Shown: piece after piece, positions 23,825 through 33,719 of the stretch
Position numbering within the stretch: the first letter of the stretch is position 1
Layout of the letters: each line of letters opens with the position of its first letter
Assembly (NCBI RefSeq): GCF_018691265.1
Contig: NW_024881296.1
Coordinates: 15,407,427-15,471,426, forward strand
From: Tyto alba
Taxonomy: Eukaryota > Chordata > Aves > Strigiformes > Tytonidae
Length of the DNA stretch: 64,000 nt
Reading direction: 5' to 3'
Translations under genes and position numbers: made by a program
The notes under the pieces: generated by a model
Databases searched by the model: none
Seen by the model: the letters and a program-made list of their open reading frames with translations, nothing else
What the model was told of the DNA's origin: nothing

Positions 23825-26800
23825 CCCCCCACACTAGCTAGTTAACTGTAGGAAACAAGAAAAATAGATCAACCCCATTAGGAATGTCTAGATGGGCTGC
23901 TGTTTCACCTCTCTTTCAGATCTTTGTGCTTGGAACACTGTTTTTTTTCTTCCTTCTCATGGTCTTTTATTTCCTCCAGTACTGAATAAAGCCAGTGTAT
24001 TTTCTGTTTTTCTAAAACAGAATGGACGATTAAAGCAGATTATATTTTTTTAACTAAATTAGAATTCTGGGCTGACAAGTAAATTTTGAATATGGAGGTT
24101 GCCAATAAGTATGACTCTTCGTGGGAATGGCTCTTCTGCCTAGAAATCAGTGCAGTGGGACATTCAAGGGCCCTACCTACTCCTGGATCAGTAGGAGCCA
24201 CAGAGTAATGACAACATCATAATAAGCTAATTTTCTCTGCTTTAGGGACTTTTGGAGAACAGCTCTGCTTTTGGTAACTTACTGACAATCTTATCTTCAC
24301 TTTCAAAATTATTATTCCCCTTCAGAATACAATGGAGTGTAACTTTAACTGTCTTTAAAGTTTTATTTTTGATTCTCAAGGAAAAACTGTCTTCAGCTGA
24401 CAGAAATTCACCTCTGCCTTTTTTTTTTTTTTTTTTCCCTGAAGTAGTATATTCATGATTTCTCCCTTTTCTTTTGCTTCAGAACTAAAACCATGCAAAA
24501 GCTCTGAAGCTCCTGACAATAAGTTTGGACTTGGATTTTGGAACAAGATCTATATGTGAAGGTCTTACTGTGTTGCCATAAATTCAAGGAAAAGGAAGAC
24601 AAAATAGGACCCTTATAACAAGCTGCATCTAGGTCAGCTTTAAGGTTTATTTTTGTGCCTCTGAAAGGGATGACAGAAAGCAGTGTTGTCCTAGGAATAT
24701 GAAGTTCAGGTAGGGACTGTAATTTGGAGGGACCTTTCTCCTGCCTTGTCCTGTAGGAAGAATGAAGTTTACAATAGGAAAAGGTATTAGTTAATCTCTT
24801 TTACAGTCTCTTACTACGATATTATTTTCCCTGTTGTAGAGCATAGTCCTTGCTAGAGTTATGTTCTTGCAACAGTTTCATTTAAGCTTTAATTTATTTA
24901 TTTGTTCATTTGTTTGTTTGTTTTTAACAAGTGGGAGATCCTTCACCCTTGACTTCAGGAAGCTGAGCAAAAATGCGTGCGAACCAAAACTTGCAGTAAA
25001 ACTCAAGATGCCCTTCTGTGTTGCAGGTATTTGTAGAAGCATGTGACATGAGCACTGTATTTCTGGTTCTGATTTTGGGTCTGTTTCATGCCAGTTATGT
25101 CTCCTGCCATGTTTCCATTCTGAGATTCTACTTAATACATCTCATAAGAATTCTGTGTCTTGAGCCTTTCTTTTATTTTTAACCTTCCCTTTCAGTTCTT
25201 ATAATACTTCATCTCTGTGCTACACAAAGGCTGTGACACCTCTCAATGCATTTTGCTCTTTGTTACATTCTGTTCTGTACTCTTTTCCACCCTTGGCTCT
25301 GCAGGTAATTATGCTAAGGGGTCTGATAATGGTATCAGTACATTTGAAGACATCACAGTGATAAAATTGCACTGCTGAAGATGTGTGTGTTGTTTCTGCC
25401 ACCCACTCTTCTTGGGTCTTTAGGGAACCTAAGGAGGCTTTAAATTACTAGGCATGCATAGCAGCACAATTTGGAAGGCAAATAGCCATCGTTTTACTGT
25501 GAGATCTGGAAGGCTCATTTGTTGGACTACCAGTTAAGGGGTAGGGGAGTGCTGTGCACTGGTTACAGTGTGAGAGAGAGGATTACTGGTGAAGACAACC
25601 TGAAGTGACTTACCTAAGTTGCATAATTATTATTATGCACCTGATTGTAATGACTGGTTTATTTTCATCACTTGGACATATATCATTGCATTCCAGGTGA
25701 TTTTCAGTGTAACCACATTGTTTTTCCCTTGAGATTACTAAGGACTGAGTATGAAGGAAGAATCTCCTAGGGCCTATAAAAAAAAGAGCTGCATCACTGC
25801 AGTAAGCAAACATTGTAGAATGGCTCCTTAAGTTATAAAGTTTTCTTTAGTCTTAGATTTATATTTCTAACTGATATTACTTAAGCATTGTGCTTACCTA
25901 CTTGCCATGGACTATAGCAGTCTGGTGCCCACACCTCTATTGAAATTAATGACTTTGAAACTGTAGTAATGAAGCCTTCAAATGTTTTGATAGATCAATA
26001 ACACTACTGTCAGTCTCTAATATGTTCCATAATCAAAATGTCACTTTATTTACTCAAACAGTCAGATGCGATGTGAAATATTAAGTGCGTGAATACATAA
26101 ATAGTGCCTGTGGGGACAAATTCAGCTCTTTTTTTCAGCTATGCATCAGTTACTGATGATTTCTGGTTTCCTCTAAGGATTACTGGGTATGTATGTTTTG
26201 TAGTCATTCATATAATGAGTCAACTCTATGACCACAGAAGTCACTGTGGTGGGGTAAATAAAAGCCATCTAGCACTGGCAAAAAGGAATTGAATTTTCTC
26301 CTGTTTGAGTGAAGGAATTTGCTGCATGGTAGTGTTGCCTCGCCTTGTGCATTGTGTGATATATATCTCAGCACACACAAGGGTTTACAGATGACAAGTC
26401 AGATAAAAAACCTGGAAAGGAAGAGATGTGAAACTGAGAGTGTGTTAGGACCTGGATAATGATTTATCAGTGTTGTCATTACTTTTTTTTTTGCTGTTGT
26501 AATTTTGTACATTACATGGAGGTAGCGAGATCTTTTCATATTTACTTAGCCAAGCTGCAAATCTTTTACCATAAAAGATGTCAAAGACATCGTTGCTGAG
26601 GTACGTATAATCCAGCCAGTTTCTTGCATGCCCTGTCTGTAAGAAAGATTCTTTACAATGATTTCCAAGTCATCCATTGCTAAATTTCTTGCATTTTTTC
26701 TGAAGTGTCAGGTATAAGTTAAAGGGAGATTATCCTATCTCAGCCTACTATAAAGTTTCATGCACCTTTTGCTGCAGGAACTCAAAATGACTATTATAAA

Positions 26801-28589
26801 CAACAATGTATTGATAAGAAGAACTACAACTCTGATCTGCTGACAGAATTCAGTATGTTCCCATTTTGCTGTGGTTGTACTTGAGAGTCCTACCTGAAGC
26901 CCACATGTAGCATCAGTTCTTGTTTCCATATAAGATTAATTACTTTATCCACATAGATGTGGGGATTAAAAAAAAAAAAAAAATTGTTGTATTTATTTAT
27001 GGTCTATAATTTTGTTGTACATGGTTCGAATATTGCAAATCTTGGAATAGTGCAAGAGTTTCATTAAGCTCTACACATAAATACGCATAAGCTTTTTAAC
27101 TGCAATTCTCATATCAGTTCTGCCAAATTTACACCATTTAAGAGCAGAAGTATCTTGGAAATAGGGAATTTGTATTTTTTTCTTGTATAGCTTGAGGAAA
27201 ACTTTCAGCAAAAGATATTAGCAGCCAGTGAGGATCAAGATTTTGTACTAATTTATTTTTCTTTTTTCTTCTCATAATTGTCATCTCATGTCCAGGGGAG
27301 TTATATTCAAGGCATGGCTGCATTGTGAAAAAACAATCAAACAATACAGCTATACCAGTGTTCTTTTACCAAATAGAAAGACTTTCACTTGCTTCTTTCA
27401 TTTTTGTACCCCAGTTCTTCAAAGAGCTTTAAGTAAGTCAAGCCTGATTGACATCTCCTACTCTACAAACTGCAAAGTATTTTAGCATGCTTCATTGCTT
27501 ACAGGTAATAGGATTCAAACATATCTGAAAATACCCTTAGGCAATTAAATAGTGACGGTGTAGATTTCACCCATTAAAGTTATGTAATTTGCTTAACTGA
27601 AGATAATATTTTACAATTTTAATAAGAATACTGCATTTTTTTACAAATATTTTAAGTCTAAAATTACATATATTGCAAAACTAGAGATTTGTTTGTGTTG
27701 TAAGAGGTGGGCATGATTCTGTTTCTTTAATAGCAAAACCATTCAGTGCATTATTGACTGCATGATTTTGTACCAACATAGCTTTGGATGTCACTTGAAA
27801 CTACTTGTTTATTTTCTCATTTCTTCAGAATTCTGTTGTACTAACTGAAATATTATCTTGTTTCTTTTTTTTTTTTTTTTTTTGTGCACAGCTGTTTTTC
27901 ATTGAGTTATAACAATTGTGCCATTTATCTCCCTTTTATGAATTAACATCCTGCAAGAAAGACTGACATCTGAGAGGTGGATAGGTGTTTCTCCCTTTCA
28001 AGTTGACATTCTTTATAAATATTTACCTAATAAAATTATCAAATAATATTGTTTTAAAAGCTGTGCACCACTCTACAACAGCATATTTTCCTAAATATAT
28101 GACTAATTTTTTTTTTTTTTTTATCTCCCTTCCTGCAGAGGACCAGTCCTTGTTTCTGTGTGGATATACTAGAGAATATAGGCAATAACACAAGATATAC
28201 ATAATATAGCTACACATAATCAGAACACTGACAACATTACCTTGGATTATTTATTTGAAAACAGTTTTCTCTAGTTATTTCCACAAGCTTTGTGGATGCT
28301 AGGGGTAAGGAATAGAGCCCTGGAGCAATCTTCTGTGAAAAAACTGGCAGAATAGGTTTTAAGCTAATAAACTCTTCAATCACGTAGATGTATACCTATG
28401 TGTACATGAATGCATGTAACTGTTTTAAGAACTAATTCTAAAACTTCCCTGAGAAGGTCGTAACTGTCATCTAGTTTGTAGACTATCTCTCAAATCCAAG
28501 GTATTTCTTCTGAGAAAAGTTAGTGCACTTGCATTTGCTTCTAGATAATCGGCATTTTAACATTTTTAGCAATATCAAAACTTCCTTTA
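23821..28589. other. Unannotated AT-rich sequence with poly-T and poly-A tracts
   Basis: About 4.8 kb without a recognisable gene. Homopolymers: T at 24419-24436, A at 26968-26983, T at 27865-27883 and T at 28107-28122. Short frames such as 26735-26929 (minus) and 27985-28188 have no support, and the last reads through a homopolymer. Confidence 0.4.
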
Positions 28590-28690
28590 CTCATAAAATC
28601 TTAGAATAATAGATTTTGAGGTCAAGAGGAAGCATGAATTTGTCTGAGTTAACATCCTCTATGAGTATTTCACCCTGTATAATCCTCTGT
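28590..28690 (-). mobile_element. Possible antisense CR1 3' end
   Basis: TCATAAAATCTTAGAATAAT followed by AGATTTTGAGGTCAAGAGGA resembles the reverse complement of a CR1 end (TCATAGAATCATAGAAT ... GGTTGGAAGGGACCT). It is short and diverged, and lies just left of LTR copy 2. Confidence 0.35.
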
Positions 28691-28724
28691 ATATACAAGA
28701 ATTACTGATATTGTGCAGTGTTGT

Positions 28725-28729
28725 GTAGT
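28725..28729. repeat. Target-site duplication GTAGT, left of LTR copy 2
   Basis: GTAGT immediately precedes the TG terminus of LTR copy 2 and is repeated exactly at 29731-29735, directly after the CA terminus. Confidence 0.75.
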
Positions 28730-28919
28730 TGTCGTGGTTTGAGCCTGGTCAGCAGGCAAACACCACGCAGCCACTCACTTCCCCCTTCTCTTCCAGCAAT
28801 GAGAAGGGTCAAATGAGACAGGCTTGGGATTTGAGATAGGACTGGGAAGGGGAAGATCACCTATTACGGACACAAGCAAAAGACAGACTCGTTAGGGCAA
28901 GAATAAAAAAGAACATACA

Positions 28920-28925
28920 TTTATT
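28920..28925 (-). terminator. Polyadenylation signal AATAAA of LTR copy 2
   Basis: TTTATT on the plus strand reads AATAAA on the minus strand. The same hexamer is at the equivalent place in copy 3 (37715-37720), and copy 1 has AATAAG. Confidence 0.65.
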
Positions 28926-29574
28926 ACAGACACTAACAACAACACTTAACAGAGTAGGACAGTGAGAAGCATTGTCACATCTTGAGAACACCTTCCCCCA
29001 CCCCTCCCTTCTTCCTGGGCTCAGCTCTGCTCCCGATATCTCTACCTCCTCCCCCCAGCAGTGCAGGGGCAGGGAATGGGGGGTGCAGTCACTGTTGACG
29101 CTTCTTCCATCTTCAGTGGGGGGAGCTTCTGAAACTTCTTTCCCCTGCTCCATCGTGGTCCCCCTCTCATAGGAGACAGTCCTCCACAAACTTTCTCCAA
29201 CATGAGTCCCTCCCACGGGCTGCAGCCCTTCCTGAGCTGCTCCACTGTGGGACAGCCCCACATGCTGCAATCCTCCCAGTGCTGAACTACAACAGTGGGG
29301 TCTACCTTTTCCCACAAGACCCCAGCCTTCTTCGGGCACAGCACCTTGATCATCCAGGCAAAAAACACAGTCCATAAACCAGTGTCTTCTCCACCATAGA
29401 TCTTCTTGAGTGGTGGGAGGTGCCGCCCTGCCGTCTCACCACAGGATACAGGGGGGTCTCTGCTCCGGCACACCTCCCCCCTCCTTTCTTCCTCCGTTCC
29501 TCCACTGACCTTGGTGTTCACGCAGCTACCGCAATTTCTCCTCACAAGTCCAAATCCTCCTCACTACGTCCCTT

Positions 29575-29609
29575 CTTAAATACATTATTGTAGAGGTACA
29601 GCGGATTGG
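29575..29609 (-). promoter_or_regulatory. CCAAT and TATA-like core promoter of LTR copy 2
   Basis: On the minus strand, CCAAT (29609-29605) precedes TATTTAAG (29582-29575) by about 22 bases. The arrangement matches copy 1. A start site would be expected about 25-30 bases further, near 29545-29550. Confidence 0.55.
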
Positions 29610-29643
29610 CTCAGTTTCCAAACAGAAGTGGAGCTGTGGGAGC

Positions 29644-29656
29644 TTCGAGAAGCTTC
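29644..29656 (-). promoter_or_regulatory. Three-unit heat-shock element in LTR copy 2
   Basis: TTC-GA-GAA-GC-TTC is a perfect nTTCnnGAAnnTTCn array, the minimal high-affinity site for a heat shock factor trimer. It lies about 65-80 bases upstream of the TATA-like box, a usual distance for a functional HSE. The motif is seen directly; heat response is inferred. Confidence 0.6.
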
Positions 29657-29730
29657 TCACGGGGGGCTGCCCCTATAGCCCCCTTCCCTGTTACCAAAAA
29701 AAACCCCACCACTCACTCAAACCCAGGACA

Positions 29731-30950
29731 GTAGTTCTCCAAAAGATTCAACCTCTTCTAGAAGTAAGGTAACCACATAAGTACACATAAATATTGGAGA
29801 CAACCTTGGCACATAATGTCAACATCTAGCTGCAACTGCAATTACAAATTTTGGTCTGTAGCCTGGATGTCCTTACTAGTGACATACTGCATTATTCTAA
29901 TTATTTTAATCCATATGCTCACTTTAACTTGTGGTAGATGTAGGAAGCAACAGATCTCTACTTTCATTCTGTGTAGGCTTTCAAAGTAAAGGTTGAGAAG
30001 GACATAGGTGTGGGGTTAGCAGGCGTGCATCAAGACATTGCAGTCCCTGAGGTCCTTGGCTCTCTCGGAAAAAAGGATAACCCTGAGCAGTAGAGGAGTG
30101 CTAGGCCCCATTACTAGAAATTGGGCCTTTCCACTGACTTTCTGGTGAATTCTCTCTTTCTACCTCAATACCCACAGAATCTGGCAGCAGAATTTCTTCT
30201 CTCATTTAGAAAATTGCACATCTTCCAATCTCCATCTTCCAGTTGTAAACTTAGGCAACAGATTTTATTCTGTATTCCAAACAAATTTCAGGCTGAAGGG
30301 GTGTGTGGTGAATCTTTGATTTTTAAAGTGCAGTTTCATTTTGTTTATTTTGTTTTTATTTAATCCTAATCTGAGACACAGAGGAGGTATTGATCAGAAA
30401 TTATTCTAGTAGATAGACATACATGTCGGTTATAACTGTAAAGTGTGAGGACTAAGCATCATCTGCTTGAATGTAAATTTTACCCTAGTACAGAGAACTA
30501 GATTCTGTGCCATTTCCTAACTAAGTCTCAGAGTTTTGGTGCTTTACAGGAATTTTGCTGCAGCTCTTCACAAAGGCAAATTTCACTTTAAGCATCTTGT
30601 TGGCAGTACATTATACTTTGGTTTGTCAAAATCATTATGTGTAGTGATTCTTATCAGCTCTTATCTCCTGTCACAAAGCTAACTTAATATGTATTTAAAA
30701 TATTCACAATTCTTCTATTTAGTGCCGTGTCTAGGATACTAGTTAATATTTTACAACCAATGTGTGGTAGTGATATTTGATGATATTTGCAGAGTGTTTT
30801 GGGGTCTTTACCAGATGTTAGATTTATGGTTGTTATTGAAACTATTGTCCAATTGATGGCAAGAGCCATTTAATTTCAGTATGAATATTTTATGATTCAG
30901 ATCCTCAGTAGGTATAAATCAGTATACTTAAGTGAATCTATATTGCTTTA
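29731..30950. other. Target-site duplication and unannotated flank
   Basis: The first five bases (GTAGT, 29731-29735) are the right-hand target-site duplication of LTR copy 2. The remainder has no recognisable gene or repeat. The frame at 30121-30363 (80 codons) has no support. Confidence 0.5.
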
Positions 30951-31003
30951 TATGTACCATATATATATATGCATATGGAGTGTGTGTATGTATATATATA
31001 CAC
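30951..31003. repeat. AT/TG alternating low-complexity tract
   Basis: TACCATATATATATATGCATATGG is followed by GTGTGTGTATG and TATATATATAC. It is an alternating purine-pyrimidine run of about 50 bases. Confidence 0.85.
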
Positions 31004-31536
31004 CAGGAAAAAAACCTGGTTCTTGAAGTATGGACTAATATTTTATTTAGTGTACTATATGGTGTTGCAAGTGTTTTGCGTCTACCAAGGAAACTACTAG
31101 TTTTTAATCCATACTTTACCTCATCTGGTGTAGTATTCTGCTACAGGCTGTTTTTAACTCACTCTTAGTCTTTTGATAATGTAATTTGAGAAAAGAATAA
31201 CTAAAACATTTTTGTTGCTAAAAATAACAAGATTTATTCAGGTTTAATGTTGAAGACTGTAAACATTTCATTCATGGTTCCAAACTCAGGGATTATTGTT
31301 TTACTAGTTATTTCTAAATTTGAGTTTCAGTTTGGTACTTCTAATTTTCTTTAAAAATTTTGCTGTTAGTTTGACAACATTCTTGCTAGGTAAATAAGAG
31401 CTTCCCAGATAGAAGGCTTTCACATCTAAGAACTTCAAAATCAAAAGGATTACTTATTAGCTTGTTCATTTTTATAATTATTGTCTTTTTTTATTTTTCT
31501 TTTTCATTTATTTTTTATGAGTTGGTCTGTCTGATT
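31004..31536. other. Unannotated AT-rich sequence
   Basis: No gene or repeat family was recognised. Confidence 0.4.
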
Positions 31537-31556
31537 CAGAATGGACGTCCATTCTG
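31537..31556. repeat. Perfect 20-bp palindrome
   Basis: CAGAATGGAC is followed directly by GTCCATTCTG, its exact reverse complement, with no spacer. The centre GGACGTCC contains GACGTC. It could be a binding site for a dimeric factor or a trace of a small inverted-repeat event. Confidence 0.95.
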
Positions 31557-33289
31557 TTTTCTATTATGTCTTAGAATATTTGTTCACTGCTCTGTATAGT
31601 GTTATGGAGGGAAATATCTTCATTTGAAAATGCCAAGCAGTTGAGTGCAATCTTTTCTAGAGTAAGTAAAATGTCTTCAAAATTTGCCAAGCTCAATATC
31701 TGAACAAATATTTTTACATACTTCCCAAGACAAGTGATAATTGTAATTTGTATTCTTTTTTTAGGTGTGCTGATGGGGATTTTTTTGTTTGTTTTTTTTT
31801 TTTTTTTTTTCTTTTATTGTGTTGTTGCTGTTGTCTAAAAGAACTCTAGGACTAGACTAAAATTCTTTCTCAAATATGTTGCAGATATTGGAAGCTCAGA
31901 AAACAGCAGTCCAGCTTCCCATGTTCCAGTTATTTGTAGGAATGAAATGGTGTACTGTGAATATTTTGAGAACTACACTTGGAATTCTGACACTTTCTTG
32001 TCCTGTAACATGAAAAACCTCAATTCCTTTTTTTTTTTTTTTTTTGGATGACTTAGCTTTTCAAATAAACATTCTCCAAATGTTTGTTTCTCAGATGAAT
32101 CAAAAAATACCATATATATCATATATACCAGCATTATACACCTAGATCACTAGCAGAGTTTGAAACACTCACTAGGGCAGTACAGGAAGCACCCTGGAAC
32201 AGTTGTAGAAAGAATGTTACAAACATGTCTATTAAAAATTTTCAGAGATTCTTGAATTTAATTATGTAGGAATATCCTCTTTTATATAAATGAACAGTAG
32301 TAAAAGGAAAATAAATTTGTGAAATTATTTGTGTACTGGATTAAGTTTTGCTGTTTTGGTGAGCCTGAACTTGTTTCCAGTTTGCCAGGGGGGAATGTGG
32401 CATCCACAGTGTAGGGAAATGAGACAGGAATGATTCTGTGTGCCTCCTGTGTTGGGACAATTAGGGGCTTTATTTGTTTTGCTTTTTCCAACAAGAATTA
32501 TAAGGTTCACAGTGTACTATCTGCAGTAATTGGAAAATCTAAGTTGAAAAAATGATATTGTACTTTAAAGGCTATTCTGATCAGAAGGAGCAGCCACAGT
32601 AGAGAGAACATATTTACTTTCCTTTGGGAAAGAATTATGGGTCCTATCTGTAGCTTTAGCTGTGTATGTAAAGTACATATCAAACAGCAGTCTTGATATG
32701 CAAATATGTACAGTGGCCTCAGAATATATCTCAGCGTGTTAATCGGCATGTGGAAATGGCAATATTGTATAATTTATAGTTTAGTTCAATTTAATATTAG
32801 AAGTAGCACTAGTGTAGTAATTAGGCACAAGCTGTGGAACAAAGTCTTATTGTACTTAGTGTTCTACAAAAAAAATGAGTATAAAAGTGTGCTACAAAAA
32901 AGGCATACAGTATAAGTACAAGATAAGGGATGAATGAAGGAGAAGGGTCAAACCTGAAAATATTGGTTAAAATGGTAAGTGGAACTTCTGGTATTTTAAT
33001 AGCTTAATTATTGTCAAGCTTTTAATAGACTTTGCAACAGATGGGAATTTTGTGGTGAGGTATGAACAGAGTGAATGTGACTCATGGATGTTTTATGAAG
33101 ATCACCTAGTTGATGAAGTGGGAAAAGCTGGAAAGAGATGCAAGTGTGGATGAACAGGTCACTCAACCACTTGGTGCTAATTAGAGATGATAGCTGAAGT
33201 GAGTCCTTTGGAGAATTGTGCAACAGAGGTAAGTAGTTTTGTCTGTTATCTTATAGAGAAGTCAGACCCCATAATGACATTAAAAGAGA
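31557..33289. other. Unannotated AT-rich sequence with poly-T tracts
   Basis: No gene was found. T-rich runs lie at 31781-31830 and 32028-32045. Short overlapping frames between 32282 and 33223 are unsupported. Confidence 0.4.
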
Positions 33290-33420
33290 GTAATGACATG
33301 GCCAAAACAATGATTTAGGAAAATTATACTTCTGCATGGAAGTAGGCCAGGAAGCCAAGGCCAAAGACAGGCAGGATGAGTGTATTAGTTCTGTCAATGG
33401 TTAGGACAACAATATGCTAG
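33290..33420 (-). mobile_element. Possible ancient antisense L2/CR1-like LINE fragment
   Basis: AATGACATGGCCAAAACAAT followed by GATTTAGGAAAATTAT resembles the antisense reverse-transcriptase region of old amniote L2/L3-type LINEs (GTGACATGGTCAAAGCGATG, then a GGCTAGGAAAATGAT-like stretch). A weaker match to the adjoining segment follows. This is a comparison against a remembered sequence, so it is tentative. Confidence 0.3.
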
Positions 33421-33635
33421 AGGTGACAGCTATTCCCCAGTAGAGAATACTGTAGATGTTTTCATTGCAAAAGAGGGTAAAGTATTAGTTTGGACAGAGA
33501 AGGCAGCTGAGAAGGAGTTTTGACCTTTATAGATTTTCTTGGAATCAGAGAGAGCCTTTCTGCAGACTCCCATTGCATTTCAGACTTCAGCTCCAGATAA
33601 ATCTGAATCTGTTGATATGAACAAAAAGTATGGGC
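33421..33635. other. Unannotated sequence
   Basis: Nothing recognised. Overlapping frames here run into the G/T tract to the right. Confidence 0.35.
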
Positions 33636-33719
33636 TGTGGTTTTTTGGTTGTGGGTTTTTTCGTTTTGTTTGTTTATGGGTTTTTGTTGTGTTGTTTTGT
33701 TTTTCTTTTTTTTTTTTTT
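33636..33719. repeat. G/T-rich low-complexity tract
   Basis: GGTTTTTTGG-, GTGGGTTTTTTCG- and GTTTGTTTATGGG-type words end in a poly-T of 13. The frames crossing it encode Phe/Gly/Leu/Cys-rich or Lys/Asn/Gln-rich peptides and are composition artefacts. Confidence 0.85.

Larger units (their letters stand above)
28730..29730 (-). mobile_element. Solo LTR of an avian endogenous retrovirus, copy 2
   Basis: Read from the minus strand, it starts TGTCCTGGGTTTGAG and ends CTCAAACCACGACA, 1001 bases with TG...CA ends and a perfect 5-bp duplication (GTAGT) on both sides. A 5-bp duplication fits ERVL-type integrases, although some other classes also give it. In minus-strand order it holds a complete three-unit heat-shock-element pattern (29656-29644), CCAAT (29609-29605), a TATTTAAG TATA-like box (29582-29575) and an intact AATAAA (28925-28920). 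No viral genes flank it, so the provirus was reduced by LTR-LTR recombination. Identity to copy 3 is high by eye through the R/U5 half, which suggests a fairly recent family. Overlapping frames (28857-29375 and 29042-29545, minus) are not preserved in the other copies. Confidence 0.93.

Noticed and set aside
28857..29375. 172-codon minus-strand frame as a real gene
   Set aside because: It is inside LTR copy 2, overlaps a second long frame, and low stop density is explained by local composition.
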